In this document: positions 1 to 15,700 of the stretch, piece after piece
Layout: every line of letters starts with the position of its first letter
Position numbering within the stretch: position 1 is the stretch's first letter
Assembly: GCA_963693305.1 (NCBI GenBank)
Contig: OY855913.1
Span: 5,159,001-5,223,000, forward strand
Source of the DNA: Meandrina meandrites
Taxonomy: Eukaryota; Cnidaria; Anthozoa; Scleractinia; Meandrinidae
Direction of reading: 5' to 3'
DNA: 64,000 bases
Notes under the pieces: generated by a model
Seen by the model: only the letters and a program-made list of their open reading frames with translations
Told to the model about the DNA's origin: nothing
Database searches by the model: none
Translations under genes and position numbers: made by a program

Positions 1-458
1 ATTTTCCCGTTTGCCTCCATAGTCACATGTGCCTAACGCACAAGGATAAAACTGTAATCGTTACCAGTTACTAGTGTATTATAGTAGTGAGCATTATGTG
101 TTTACAGTGAAACCCCGATATAAGGAAGTGCCAAGGAACTGGTTGGGAAAATGTGTTCTTCATGACGGAGATTCGTTATAACAGGGTTCTGTTTCCATAC
201 TGCCTTAAATTACGATTCCAATCCACTGTACGTGGCTTTCGTGTTGTTTGTGGCTATGCCTGTACGAAGGAAAATAGTAACCCATGTTTAACTGTATTCT
301 TCAGACTAAACTTCAGTCAAATTTTCAAAGAAAAGCAATCCGGAGAGGAAATTCATTAGGAACATATAAAAAAAAACAGCTCTGCCATGATGCTGTAAGT
401 GTTTCAGATTTCAGTTCTGATGACATAAGATGAAAACCGCGTAATGCTATTTTTGCAG
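1..458. other. Intron sequence at window start
   Basis: Nothing codes here that I can support. It lies upstream of an acceptor (polypyrimidine then CAG at 456-458) that opens the C-terminal part of a vWA domain, so it should be intron and the N-terminal part of that domain should lie upstream of the window. Confidence 0.7.
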
Positions 459-796
459 ATACCGACCACGAGGACGGCGTACTTATATTGGAAGAGCCCT
501 CCGAAACGCCGGAAGGAGACTGTTCCGCCGGCGGACCTTACGTGGACGTAAACGCACCCTGCTTATCATAACCGGCGGTTCGTCTTCGGACGGTGCTACG
601 AGACCTGCATCACGCCTTAAAAGAGAAGGTGTTGAGCTGTTCGCGTTGGGTATCGGTACGCGGTACAGTAGGAGTCAGCTTCTGCGGATCGCCTCAAGCC
701 CTCTTAATATATTCACCGCTGGTTTTAGTCGGCTTGGTAAAGTTGTTCGAGCTGTTAAAGAGAAGGTTTGCCGACCAGTTGTACCTACACCTACAC
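459..796 (+). CDS. Exon 1: vWA domain 1, C-terminal part plus Thr-Pro tail
   Basis: The exon opens in phase 2 with the beta-strand region around RRTYIGRAL and runs to the closing cysteine (KEKVC), then continues straight into a PVVPTPT linker before the donor at 797. The first part of the domain with the DxSxS motif is not in the window. The usual MIDAS aspartate in TDG is replaced (IITGGSS), so metal binding is doubtful. It is one of two vWA domains here that are split by an intron. Confidence 0.82.
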
Positions 797-3700
797 GTAA
801 GTTTACCCGGGTCTCATTATATTGAGATAAACGGAATAATATTAGCCGTGGTAGTATTTTAAAATGTGCAGCATCAAGCTCCATTGCGAAATATAGTAAA
901 GAACCCTGTGTTCTGAGTTAAGCATTCGACAACATAGGTTGTTTCCACGTAATGCGTATATGATACTGGAATCTTCAATAAGGTGTACAGTTTTTAAAAT
1001 AGCCTATTCCATTTTTCATATTTTTTGAAATGAAGATAGAAATTAAGAATGTGAATAAATGGTTGGTGATTGACTTTTCTAATAACCTCTTACAGCGGTG
1101 AATCCGATTTTGGAGCGTTTCCTAGCTTTTCAAAACGTTTCTTGTACTTCGAGCTGCAATATTGTTTGAGGATTAGAATATTTAAGACTAAGTTTAGTAT
1201 AAAACATTCTCTGGCTATATACAATAGGCCATTTCCGAGTTACTATTTGCCTCAGTTGCCTTTTGCCTCAGTTTAAAAACGAGTCTACGTGCGAAACCAT
1301 TCATATGAAAATGTGTATCACCTTCATGTCCATTTTCATGCAAATCAAAGTCATTTTCATTTGAATGGTTTCGCACGAAGACTCGTTTTTAAACTGAGGC
1401 AAAAGGCAACTCGGAAATGGCCTATTAAAACTTAGGAGTAGCTAATTTTCTCATATTTTTAACACAATTTGTTTTTCTTTCGTAGCTACCGTCCCAACAC
1501 CAACAAGTAAGTCCTTCTTGAAGAATTTCAGAAATATTCTTAGCTGTGCATTTATATGTGCTCACCATGCATGATTGAGCATCAAATTAAGCGTCTTTCA
1601 GAGAGGGTAGGATGAGGATGGGAGAAGGGTGGGGACAGGAGTGCACTCCATATTCCAGCTAGTGTTTGTGACCTGGGCTTCATTGTACACATTTGCTCAA
1701 ATGTGTCGGTGTACACATTTGCTCAAATGTCAAATATTTTATATTGAAGTCAAAAATGCTGTTCAAATTGTTAGTGTTGCTTTAAGTTATTTCATGGTTA
1801 TTCCCAATGTCTCGCATCACTTACCTCAGTGATGGGTTCGCTTTACTAAAGCTTTGTATGTAAACGGACCAATCTTTTTTTTGGCAGGACCACCACGTGC
1901 TGTTGCACTGTACCCTCTCAACAGCAGAACACAAGGACGCGACATTGGTCCAAGAAAAAACAAACCCGGACGTCCTAGCCAGGTACGTCTGGCTCCCGGA
2001 CCAGATAGATTTCCCCGAGGTTCCTTCTATTTCACCGGACGACGCGGTAGCTACGTCTATTTCCCTAATAACGGCGGCATCGACACCAGGAATGCCATCA
2101 CTCTTCTGGCGTGGGTCTACCCTGAAGGAAGTGGACCTATATTTCACTACAAGCCACGGGGTTCTGGTGTCGGCCTCTGGGTTATCAGACCGAACATCTT
2201 GTATGCGAAGTTCGTCCGGCGCTCTGGCCGAGGGTCATTCGTTCTGAGAACCCAAGGTATTCGCCCGAGGAGCTGGAACTACATCGCTGCAAGTTATGAC
2301 TCCAAGACTGGTCTGGCCACCCTCTGGCGTGAGTCTACGCCCATTGCACAGAGGAATATCGGACGAGGGTTGAGACTCGCCACTAACTATCCTGCCATCA
2401 TGGGAAGCAGACCTGGTTCAAGGACTCGCTTCCGTGGTCGCGTTGCTTGTATGCAGGTGTTTGATGTGGCACTGACCGGACCGCAGATGCAAAAACGCAG
2501 AAATGTCTGTTTCAGAGGTGAGGACTTATGGCTAGTGTTTAGCGACTAGTGTTTGTTACAGAGATGAGTGCCATTATGTAAATAAGATTTCTAGAAGAAG
2601 TGGATCTTAACTTCGACATATTGTATGAAGTATGTATATTGTCAGAGGCAACATGGCCACGTGGTTAGGGCCCAAGTCTTGCAATCCGGAGGTTCCGGTT
2701 CATGTCTTACACCTTGCCAATATCTGGATTTGTTCTTGAGAGCAACTCTTTGGTCACGTTTGATAACTAGCCATCTACAGTGTAGTGCCTCTTGCCAGTT
2801 ATGATTTTAACCATTGCATGTTTATTAGCATGACTGGAAAGTGACTAGCTCGAAGCTAAGCGTGATGGGGAGAATTATTAAGGCCGATCGAGTTTTTAGC
2901 TATCTGCTGAAGCTGAACCAAATGTTTTGTCTACTCTGAACAGAGCTTTTTTATTAACCACCATTACATTTGATTTCTCTCTTAGGTGGCCCTCCACCAA
3001 CACCAACCCCACCGCGTAAGTATATCGACATCTTATTTTTAAATTATCCGTAGAAACTTGTATTGTTGTATTATCAGGGTCTGAAATCCTTCCAATCTAC
3101 TCAAGCGATTTGTCTTATTTCAGAGTTGCCACCTCTCGTTGCCATATTCACCCTTGATGAAGACACCAAAACCAAAGATATCACTGGGAATAACCCACCG
3201 GGTGTACCATCTAATGTCCGTCCAGCCCCGGGCCCCGACGGACGCTCCGGTGGATCAACTCTCTTCTTCGGATCGTCAAACAGTTACATCGAGTTCCCAA
3301 ACACTGGCAAACTGGATACCAGGCGATCCATGACCATCTTAGCCTGGATCTTCCACAGTGGACGATCTGGACCTATCTTTAACTACAACCGGCGTGGTTT
3401 TGGAGTTCATTTGTGGATGGTTGGGCCTAGGGTGCTGTTTGTGCGGTTTGTGAAACGTTCTCGCGGAAGAACTTCCTCAGTGGCGACCTACTCCAAGAAG
3501 CCACGTTATCGCGCCTGGAACTACATAGGAGCCACTTATGATTACAACACTGGCGTCGCGACGTTATGGGTGGACTCTAAACCTGTAGCGCGGCAAAGCA
3601 TCGGACGATTTGACCTCGCTACCGATTATCCAGTCAGGATGGGTGCGCGAATTGGCGATCGAAGGGCTTTCCGCGGGAAAATCTCCTGCCTCCAGGTTTA

Positions 3701-6700
3701 TAGTATTGCTCTGAATGAGAAACAGATTCGTGCAGCAAGGAAGCGGTGTTTTAAGAAACGTAAGTCGCGCGTTTGCGTTTTGTATATTGTAGGGAAAGGT
3801 ATATATAACTCTGATGTACCTTGAAATGGGAAAACTAATGGTTTGTGAAGACAAACAGTGTACAAAAGGTGTTTAGTTGTCGATATCGTCTTGTCAGATG
3901 GAGGCCTGGCCAAACACAAGTAGAGGCAAGTTCTCAACTCGCGTCTACTTGCGTCTCCGTTTGGCCAGGACTTGGGTTGACTTGCGATGACTTGCGTTCA
4001 CTTTGGTCGACATTTGCACCCAAGTCAACGCAAGTTTTTCACCGTTTGGCCACCCAACGCAAGTCAACGCAGGTCTTGCTGTTTACTTCAACTACTGAAA
4101 TGCAGCGCGCGCAATGGCTTCTTTGGCAACTTACGTGCACTTGCAAGTAAACTTGTGAGTCCGTTTGGTCAGCCAACGCACGTTTGTACGCAAGTAAACC
4201 TGCGACTACTTGCGTCCACTTGCGTTACCGTTTGGCCAGGGCTTTAGAACTCATCAACAGACTGTTTGAATTGTAGTTTTCCCTCAGGATTTTAATATGT
4301 AATTAATATGTAAAAGAAAAACATACCAATCATTTTTCTCTGTTTTATTCTTTTTAGTACCGTTCACAAAGCCAACAGTTCCTGGTAAGTAGTTTGTTAT
4401 TTTCTTAATTTACGTGTGATGTTTACGGATGCTGACTCTTTACAATAGGTTCAACCTATAACAGTTTCACTCAACTGATGATGTACAAACTTCTTTAAGA
4501 GAACGTGGATATTTCGAGAGATGATAGTTGATTCAGCTGCATTTATATTGGAAAGACTCTTCTCTAAATGATTTAGAATAGTGAGGAAAATTACACAATG
4601 GAAAAGCTAATAAAAGATTCAGCGCCAACTAAAATTCTTTGGGCGGGTGGGTGGAAAAAGGTCAGTAATGGCGGACGCAACAAAAAACAACTGCCCACCA
4701 AAGGTCACATGACCCTTTCCCAGGTCCCAGCGGTGTGTCAGAAAAACATTCTCCACTTACTTCGTGTCACTCAGCCAGTGGAAAATAACACTTATTGTTA
4801 TTATTATTAATACTTTATTGTGTGATATATTCAAGCATTCTGTTAATTTCTTTTTGTTTTACACTTTTCAGTCACACCTACCAAGCCTCAAGTCCCAGAA
4901 AGTAAGCATTTTCATTTGGTTTGGTTTTGAAATACATAAAATAATAATGCTGTGGATTATTATTCAACGAACTGTCACGATCCACATACATAAGGAAATT
5001 AATTATTGTTATCCGTCATCCGTACATAACAGATATCCTGCGATATATGTATCTTGCTAAAGTCTCGCAAAGTGCTGTATAACCACAGCATATTTAGCAG
5101 GAAAATAATTTTCGCTAACAATTTGTTGAATAATAAAACAATCATCGTGTTCAACCTTGCGGAATATCGTCTGTATCCTTGGTACCCTTTTGAAAATAAC
5201 TTAATTTACGTTTGCTCCTGTTTCGTGTTTCATCTAGTGTGCAAGATTGGTGTGGACCTGGGTTTTCTCCTCGACGGATCAGGAAGTATCGAATACCGAG
5301 GGAAAGGCAACTTTGGCCGCATACTAAACTTTATCAAGTCTGTTGTCAGCTTTTTCCAGGTCTCACGTGGAAAATCCCGAATTGGCGTAGTGTTGTTCTC
5401 GTCTCGGCCGATCCCAATCTTCGGGTTCAAACGCTATTCGTCGAAAGTACAAGTTCTTCGGGCGATCGACCGTATCCGTTATCCCCGAGGAGGCACGAGG
5501 ATTGGTAAAGCTTTGGATTTCGCTCGCACTTACCTCTTCAAAGGACGGAATACTCGAGGAAGAAAACGTGTGTTGGTGTTGTTTACTGATGGTATGTCAC
5601 AGGACCGTGTTGGCCCAGCTGCTAGCCGCATGAAAGCTACCGGAGCTGAAGTGTTCGCGATCGGCCTTGGAAAGAAGTATAGGCGAAGACAGTTGCAAGA
5701 AATAGCAACCGACCAGTTCCATGTTATGACTGTGTCATTCGGCTTGCTAATGTCCATCATTCAAAAGTTGAAGAATCAAGTGTGCCAGCCGCAGAAAGTT
5801 GGTGAGTAGATCGTTTTCTCAAACATGTTATGTCCAGGTAACAGACTTTCTTCTCCTTAATTTGAAACTCAGAAGAAGCGTCATGAACAGTTACTTTGCC
5901 ACAACAGATAAATTAAAAATAGCAGAGATTTTCTGAATGGAACTTTTATAAAAGGAATATGGCTTTACGGATATAAAAAAAATATATAAAAAAATAGGAA
6001 TTTGCAGTGGCATTTCCACAAAGTGGCTCTTCATCCACTGTTCTCTGATCGAATTGGAATTTAGAAGTCAGGTTAATTTTTGTGGAGGGGGGAAAACCGG
6101 AGAACACGGCAAAAGACCCTCGCAGCAAGGACGAGAACCAACAACAATATTAAAGTCGTTTTATTTGTTTTAGTAGCTCATGGGTAAGTGCTCATCATTT
6201 TTCCAATCCAACTGTTTTCCTTTTTCTATTTTCAGTGCCCACAGTTCGTCCTACACCAACCACCACACCAAGAGGTAACATTGCATTGTGCCCGGAGCAC
6301 GAGTAAAGTTTTCTTAAGATTAAATGTCTTTCCAATCCTAGTGGTAGCAGGTAGTGGTAACACCTTCCTGGTGTTGCTTCGCTTATGCTTCTGTGTATAT
6401 CGTATTATCCTAGATATCGTATTCCTTGAATTGTAGCATCAAATTTAAAATATAAATCAACCATTATGTTAATAAAAAGTTTATTATATGGCTATCTTTG
6501 CCGCACTTTCCCTGCCAGTCAAGCATTAATATTACACACGCGAAATTCTGTCTCCGAATATTGGCCAATCGCGGGGCTCTTTATACCTTAGGAAGTTCTT
6601 CCCATATAATAACAATTTATCTCGACGGATCGGACTGGACAAACTATTTATTTTCAAGCTATATAAATCACTCCGTTTCTTCTGTTGTTAGTAGACCTAC

Positions 6701-9700
6701 GAAGTATTTATAACGAATTAAGTACTCATTTTTTGTTGCTGCTGTTTTTTTAGTGAAATTACCAAAAACCCTTGCTGTGTATGCGCTGGACTTCAAACGA
6801 CGCGGGCGAGACTTAAGTCGAAGCCGAAACCCAACAGCGACACTTGTAGGAATTCGCTACAGCCAAGGCCCTGATGGTAGACGGGATGGTTCAACGCAAT
6901 TTTACGGACGGCGAAATAGCTACGTGGAGATTCCCAACACGGGGAAACTAGACGCCAGATATTCCATCACTGTCTTAATATGGGTGTACAATGAAAAGAG
7001 ATCGGGCATCATACTAAACTACGGTCGCAACCGTAGAGGATTCCAAATACGCATGATCAGCCAACGAGTCCTTCAAGTGCTAATAGTTCGACGGACTCGA
7101 AGGACAACAATAACTGTGCAGACGCGTGGGCGTGTCATGAAATACAAGGCTTGGAACTATGTAGGTGTAACGTATGACGAGAGAAGACAAGTGGTGACTG
7201 TTTGGGTGAACATGAAAGCTGTCGTGACAAGAAGAGTCGGGAGAATTCAGTTGGACACCAGTAAGACGATCAGACTTGGTGGTCGGACAGGCAGTAGAGA
7301 ATACTTCCGTGGACGACTGTTTTGTCTTCAGCTATACAGCGTGGCGCTGTACAGAAAGCAAATCGAGGAGGCTAAGAAAAGATGCTTCCTCAAAGGTCTT
7401 ATATTTTGTGATCTCTTTATTTGGTCATTGCGTGTTCCAGTTGGCAGTGAAAAAATAGTTTTCCTGCACACAATTAAAACTGTTTTTGTCAAACCTAATG
7501 GTGCTGCAGTCTAATCTGAATTGACATATGCCTTTCATTTTTCTCGTAGGACCTCCCATCACAACTCCAACACCAACGCCGACGCCTACACCTGCTCCAA
7601 GAAGTAAGTCACAACTACGTCACATGATGTCTTCCGAAGATTTGGTATCGTTACCTATTCCATGACATCAAAGTTTATATTTCTAGATTTCCTATAACAA
7701 TGTTTCCTCGAAATGCTCTTTTTGAGTTCCAAGCTTTTATTTTACAAAACGATAATGCGATTGGTCGGGTTACTTTCCATCCAGCTGCATTCTCTCGTAA
7801 TCGTATCAACGACATAACCTTCTTTTACAGAAAGAAATCTGCCACTGTGCCGCAGCGCTTTATTATTGCTCATTGCCTGATGCCTTTTTCTCTCTACAGT
7901 TTGTACAGCACGTGTTGATCTTGGTTTCCTTATTGACGCTACCAGTTCTGGAAGGAGAAATATCCGACAAGTCGTTCAATTTGTACGAGAGACTGTTCGT
8001 CGATTCACGATCTCTAGTCGAGCCACACGCATTGGAGTGGTGACGTACGCCTCTCGTGCCACACGAATCATAGGATTCTCTGGAAGATACACGCGGCGAC
8101 AAATCTACAACCTAGTTGGTCGAATTCGTGTTATTAGAGGTGGAAGACGACAAGGAAAGGCTTTGTCGTATGCCAGACTCTATCTGTTCAGAGGCAAGCC
8201 CCAGTGTGGAAGACGGAGGGTGTTGATCGTGCTGACGGCTGGACGGTCACTTGACAGAGTGAAGAAACCGGCCGAGGCATTGAAAGGAGCTGGTGTGGAG
8301 ATATTCGCGATTGGAATTGGCAGAGTCGGTAGAACAGGTCTCCTGAGAGTTACAACTGACAGGAAACACGTGTTTGTGGTTGGAGTTGCAAGGCTTTTGT
8401 CCATCGTGCGAACGCTCAAGGATAGGATCTGCTACTCTCCTGGTAAGCTGGTTGTCAAATGACGTTTTGTTTTAGTGACACGTTTTCATAAAAGGGACAA
8501 TTTTTTCTAGATGAAAGGGCGTGTGCATTTCTCTATTACACAGCGGCTGGCGTTCGAGTACTCGTTACATGTGCATTTTCAGAAAATATTTTTTGTCAAG
8601 AAAATGCGTTCGCAATGAAACGACTCCATTTCTCTAAGACCGTAACTGAAAGTCGCCTTGTAAATGTGTAATTGGCATCCTTAGACGTTTCTTTGTTTAC
8701 CACCCCGAAAGTTAAGACTGGCCTCTTTTTACTTCCAATGTTGGTTCTCATACGAAATTTCGTCAAAAAGCTAAGCGGCCCAGTTCTTAGTAATATGGTC
8801 TCTCAACGTTTTCTTCTTCTGGCTTCATTTTTTATATTTTTCTTTTAAATTTCCTAGTGATTCGCCGAGGAGCAGTTGCAGTTTATCAGTTTACCAGCGC
8901 TTCCAAGAACCGTGACGTCAGTACCTATGTGAATCCACCCGCAACATTTGTTGGCGTGTACTACTCACGTGGTCCTGACAACAATCCTCGGGGAGCGCTC
9001 GCCTTTAGGGGAAGAAGAAACAGCTATGTACTTATCCCCAACAATGGATGTCTTGACACAAGATACTCACTGACCATCATCATGTGGGTATACCCCGAGA
9101 GCTCTGGACCGTTGCTTCATTTTAAACCAAAAGGCTGGGGTCTTCATGTGTGGATTATCAGTGGCTTCAGACTGTTTGCTCGATTTACGCCACGCTCTGG
9201 GAAATCTGTGAAAGCGCTGTACAAAAAGATAAAGCCACGCCAGTGGAACTACATTGCCGCCACTTACGACCGACGAACAGGTCTGGCTAGCCTCTGGCTC
9301 GATAGTCTTCCCATCATCCAGCGCAAAATCGGTCGCTTTCGTCTAGGGCTTGCCACTAACTACCCTATTGTGATAGGAAGCAAACCTGGTGATCGGCGCA
9401 AATTCCGTGGACGAATTGCCTGTGTGCAGATTTACAACTACGCGATGAATGGCCAGCAGATTCGTAGCAAAAAGAAGAAATGCTTCCGTGAAGGTGTGTG
9501 TCGCTCTATGGTAGTACTACTAAATGACCGCTGGCTACTACAAATTCCCTATTAATTTGCCTTCATGCTCTCTCACTAACTTAACGTTTTTCATTCAGTT
9601 ATAGTGCCTACAGTTCGTCCAACCACACCAAGAGGTAAATCACGCATATTATATTGTGTAATAATTCTCTTTTTAATGCAAGAAGAGGAAGTGTACGATT

Positions 9701-12700
9701 TCTTTCATTTGCTATTAAACCCCCGAGTTCCCGCTCTAAATAGATAAAACTTTTTAACGTTCTTTACCGAGTAGTTCTAGGTAAAACCAAAGTTTAATGC
9801 AGGTAGACATCTCAAATTATTACGACTCGATTTTATTTACTTTCTCGGGTTTAAATTGATAAGATGTATATACCTTTATTTAAGTAGAGAAATTCTTTCT
9901 GATTCTAACACAATTCAGATGTAAACTTCTTAATATCCAATTTCGCAGATTTTTTCTAGCAAGCAGAAATGATACGTGAATGCTACGAAGACTCTTGTTA
10001 AGTTCGTATTACAAGTGGACAAACAATTCATTTTTCTAGGTATATAAATCACTGCGTTTTACTCGACTGTTAGTAAACATACGAAGTATTAATAAGCCTT
10101 TGTTGCATATGTTGTTGCTGTGGCTGTTGTTCTTGTAGTGAAATTACCAAAAACCCTTGCCGTGTATGCGCTGGACTTCAAACGACGCGGGCGAGACTTA
10201 AGTCGAAGCCGAAACCCAACAGCGACACTTGTAGGAATTCGCTACAGCCAAGGCCCTGATGGTAGACGGGATGGTTCAACGCAATTTTACGGACGGCGAA
10301 ATAGCTACGTGGAGATTCCCAACACGGGGAGACTAGACGCCAGATATTCCATCACTGTCTTAATATGGGTATACAATGAAAAGAGATCGGGCATCATACT
10401 GAACTACGGTCGCAATCGTAGAGGATTCCAAATACGCATGATCAGCCAACGAGTCCTTCAAGTGCTAATAGTTCGACGGACTCGAAGGACAACAATAACT
10501 GTACAGACGCGTGGGCGTGTCATGAAATACAAGGCTTGGAACTATGTAGGTGTAACGTACGACGAGAGAAGACAAGTGGTGACTGTTTGGGTGAATATGA
10601 AACCTGTCGTGACAAGAAGAGTTGGGAGAGTTCAGTTGGACACCAGTAAGACGATCAGACTTGGTGGTCGGACAGGTAGTAGAGAGTACTTCCGTGGACG
10701 ACTGTTTTGTCTTCAGCTTTACAGCGTGGCGCTGTACAGAAAGCAAATCGAGGAGGCTAAGAAAAGATGTTTCCTCAAAGGTATAATCTATTGTAATCTC
10801 TTCATTGGGTTATTTGCATGTTGTAGAATACCTTATCAAATTTTATTGACTACGATAAAGTAATTTGCTGGCACGCCAACAACACAATAATTGCGCTATA
10901 GTTTGACTTGAATTGACTTATGACTTTCCTTTTGTTGTAGGACCTCCCATCACAACTCCGACACCTACACCAACGCCTACACCGGCTCCAAGAAGTAAGT
11001 TACATCTACTTCACATGATCGCTTCTGGCTTGGTGTCGGTACCTACTTCACAACGTTAACGTTTCATTCCTAAAATTGCCTGGATCACGATTTACCAAGC
11101 TATATTCTCTCGTTATCGTTCTTATAATATAAGCTTCTTTGACGTGGCGGTTTATTACTCACTGCCTGATGTTCTTTCCTCTCTACAGTTTGCACAGCAC
11201 GTGTTGATCTTGGTTTCCTTATTGACGCTACCAGTTCTGGAAGGAGAAATATCCGACAAGTTGTTCAATTTTTACGAGAGACTGTTCGTCGATTCACGAT
11301 CTCTAGTCGAGCCACACGCATTGGAGTGGTGACGTTCGCCTCCCGTGCCACACGAACCATAGGATTCTCCGGAAGATACACTCGGCGACAAATCTACAAC
11401 GCAGTTGGTCGAATTCGTGTTATTAGAGGTGGAAGACGACTAGGAAAGGCTTTGTCGTATGCCAGACTCTATCTATTCAGAGGAAAACCCCAGTGTGGAA
11501 GACGGAGGGTGTTGATCGTGCTGACAGCTGGACGGTCACTTGACAGAGTGAGGAAACCGGCCGAGGCATTGAAAGGAGCTGGTGTGGAGATATTCGCGAT
11601 TGGAATTGGCAGTGTTGGTAGAACAGGTCTCCTGAGAGTTACAACTGACAGGAAACACGTGTTTGTGGTTGGAGTTACACGGCTTTTGTCCATCGTGCGA
11701 ACGCTCAAGGATAGGATCTGTTACTCTCCTGGTAAGCTCACCCTCAAATGGCTGTGGTTTTTACCGTTTGATTTGGTCTTGTTAGTCAATGTAATTTATT
11801 CAAAACAAAAGATAAGAAAATTGAACTTGGGAAGCGTCAAAATGACGGCCAAAGACGATGCTATTTATTTTTAAAGCGTTTAACAAAATTGCTCCAGAAA
11901 TGTGTACTTGCAACCATAGAAACCATCTTCGTCGTTGAAGTATCCGCCCCAATATTGTTGAGAAAGATCACTTCGTTCTGCCCATGTAGGTTTTCACGTG
12001 AAATTTTGTTGGATAGCTTAGCGTCCCATCTTCTTGTTCCGTCCATCAAACATTTTTTTCGTACAATTTTTATACCCTTTTTATTTCATTTTCCTAGTGA
12101 TTCGCCGAGGAGCAGTTGCAGTTTATCAGTTTACCAGCGCTTCCAAGAACCGTGACGTCAGTACATATGTGAATCCACCCGCAACATTTGTTGGCGTGTA
12201 CTACTCACGTGGTCCTGACAATAATCCTCGGGGAGCGCTCGCCTTTAGGGGAAGAAGAAACAGCTATGTACTGATTCCCAACAATGGCTGTCTTGACACA
12301 AGATACTCACTGACCATCATCATGTGGGTATACCCCGAGAGCTCTGGACCGTTGCTTCATTTTAAACCAAAAGGCTGGGGTCTTCATGTGTGGATTATCA
12401 GTGGCTTCAGACTGTTTGCTCGATTTACACCACGCTCTGGGAAATCTGTGAAAGCGCTGTACAAAAAGATAAAGCCACGCCAGTGGAACTACATTGCCGC
12501 CACTTACGACCGCCGAACAGGTCTGGCTAGCCTCTGGCTCGATAGTCTTCCCATCATCCAGCGCAAAATTGGTCGCTTTCGTCTAGGGCTTGCCACTAAC
12601 TACCCTGTTGTGATAGGAAGCAAACCTGGTGATCGGCGCAAATTCCGTGGACGAATTGCCTGTGTGCAGATTTACAACTACGCGATGAATGGCCAACAGA

Positions 12701-15700
12701 TTCGTAGCAAAAAGAAGAAATGCTTCCGTGAAGGTGTGTGCCGATATTTTCTTAGACTCGCTCTATGGTAGTACTAATAAATGACCGCTGGCTACTACAA
12801 ATTCCCTATTAATTTGCCTATATGCTCTCTCACTAACTTAACGTTTTTCATTCAGTTATAGCGCCTACAGTTCGTCCAACCACACCAAGAGGTAAATCAC
12901 GTATATTGTATTGTGTGTAAATTCTCTTCTTAATGCAAGAAGAGGAAGTGTACGATTTTTTTCGATTGCTATTAAACCCCCGAGTTCCCGCTCTAAATAG
13001 ATAAAACTTTTTAACGTTCTTTACCGAGTAGTTCTAGGTACAGCCAAAGTTTAATGCAGGTAGACATCTCAAATTATTACGACTCGATTTTATTTACTTT
13101 CTCGGGTTTAAATTGATAAGATGTATATACCTTTATTTAAGTAGAGAAATTCTTTCTGATTCTAACACAATTTAGATGTAAACTTCTTAATATCCAATTA
13201 CGCAGATTTTTTCTAGCAAACAGAAATGATACGTGAATGCTACGAAGACTCTTGTTAAGTTCTTATTACAAGTGGACAAACAATTCATTTTTCTAGGTAT
13301 ATAAATCACTGCGTTTTACTCGACTGTTAGTAAATATACGAAGTATTAATAAGCCTTTGTTGCATATGTTTTTGCCGTGGCTATTGTTCTTGTAGTGAAA
13401 TTACCAAAAACCCTTGCCGTGTATGCGCTGGACTTCAAACGACGCGGGCGAGACTTAAGTCGAAGCCGAAACCCAACGGCGACACTTGTAGGAATTCGCT
13501 ACAGCCAAGGCCCTGATGGTAGACGGGATGGTTCAACGCAATTCTACGGACGGCGAAATAGCTACGTGGAGATTCCCAACACAGGGAAACTAGACGCTAG
13601 ATATTCCATCACTGTCTTAATATGGGTATACAATGAAAAGAGATCGGGCATCATACTGAACTACGGTCGCAATCGTAGAGGATTCCAAATACGCATGATC
13701 AGCCAACGAGTCCTTCAAGTGCTAATAGTTCGACGGACTCGAAGGACAACAATAACTGTACAGACGCGTGGGCGTGTCATGAAATACAAGGCTTGGAACT
13801 ATGTAGGTGTAACGTACGACGAGAGAAGACAAGTGGTGACTGTTTGGGTGAATATGAAACCTGTCGTGACAAGAAGAGTTGGGAGAGTTCAGTTGGACAC
13901 CAGTAAGACGATCAGACTTGGTGGTCGGACAGGTAGTAGAGAGTACTTCCGTGGACGACTGTTTTGTCTTCAGCTTTACAGCGTGGCGCTGTACAGAAAG
14001 CAAATCGAGGAGGCTAAGAAAAGATGTTTCCTCAAAGGTATAATCTATTGTAATCTCTTCATTGGGTTATTTGCATGTTGTAGAATACCTTATCAAATTT
14101 TATTGACTACGATAAAGTAATTTGCTGGCACGCCAACAACACAATAATTGCGCTATAGTTTGACTTGAATTGACTTATGACTTTCCTTTTGTTGTAGGAC
14201 CTCCCATCACAACTCCGACACCTACACCAACGCCTACACCGGCTCCAAGAAGTAAGTTACATCTACTTCACATGATCGCTTCTGGCTTGGTGTCGGTACC
14301 TACTTCACAACGTTAACGTTTCATTCCTAAAATTGCCTGGATCACGATTTACCAAGCTATATTCTCTCGTTATCGTTCTTATAATATAAGCTTCTTTGAC
14401 GTGGCGGTTTATTACTCACTGCCTGATGTTCTTTCCTCTCTACAGTTTGCACAGCACGTGTTGATCTTGGTTTCCTTATTGACGCTACCAGTTCTGGAAG
14501 GAGAAATATCCGACAAGTTGTTCAATTTTTACGAGAGACTGTTCGTCGATTCACGATCTCTAGTCGAGCCACACGCATTGGAGTGGTGACGTTCGCCTCC
14601 CGTGCCACACGAACCATAGGATTCTCCGGAAGATACACTCGGCGACAAATCTACAACGCAGTTGGTCGAATTCGTGTTATTAGAGGTGGAAGACGACTAG
14701 GAAAGGCTTTGTCGTATGCCAGACTCTATCTATTCAGAGGAAAACCCCAGTGTGGAAGACGGAGGGTGTTGATCGTGCTGACAGCTGGACGGTCACTTGA
14801 CAGAGTGAGGAAACCGGCCGAGGCATTGAAAGGAGCTGGTGTGGAGATATTCGCGATTGGAATTGGCAGTGTTGGTAGAACAGGTCTCCTGAGAGTTACA
14901 ACTGACAGGAAACACGTGTTTGTGGTTGGAGTTACACGGCTTTTGTCCATCGTGCGAACGCTCAAGGATAGGATCTGTTACTCTCCTGGTAAGCTCACCC
15001 TCAAATGGCTGTGGTTTTTACCGTTTGATTTGGTCTTGTTAGTCAATGTAATTTATTCAAAACAAAAGATAAGAAAATTGAACTTGGGAAGCGTCAAAAT
15101 GACGGCCAAAGACGATGCTATTTATTTTTAAAGCGTTTAACAAAATTGCTCCAGAAATGTGTACTTGCAACCATAGAAACCATCTTCGTCGTTGAAGTAT
15201 CCGCCCCAATATTGTTGAGAAAGATCACTTCGTTCTGCCCATGTAGGTTTTCACGTGAAATTTTGTTGGATAGCTTAGCGTCCCATCTTCTTGTTCCGTC
15301 CATCAAACATTTTTTTCGTACAATTTTTATACCCTTTTTATTTCATTTTCCTAGTGATTCGCCGAGGAGCAGTTGCAGTTTATCAGTTTACCAGCGCTTC
15401 CAAGAACCGTGACGTCAGTACATATGTGAATCCACCCGCAACATTTGTTGGCGTGTACTACTCACGTGGTCCTGACAATAATCCTCGGGGAGCGCTCGCC
15501 TTTAGGGGAAGAAGAAACAGCTATGTACTGATTCCCAACAATGGCTGTCTTGACACAAGATACTCACTGACCATCATCATGTGGGTATACCCCGAGAGCT
15601 CTGGACCGTTGCTTCATTTTAAACCAAAAGGCTGGGGTCTTCATGTGTGGATTATCAGTGGCTTCAGACTGTTTGCTCGATTTACACCACGCTCTGGGAA

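Noticed and set aside
1821..2247. Overlapping minus- and plus-frame ORFs inside LamG exons (also at many other LamG and vWA exons)
   Set aside because: They are shadows of GC-richer, arginine-rich coding exons; only the frame that matches the domain family is kept.
5054..5237. Methionine start upstream of vWA 2
   Set aside because: The frame is open by chance in an AT-rich intron; the CATCTAG acceptor and phase agree with all other vWA exons.
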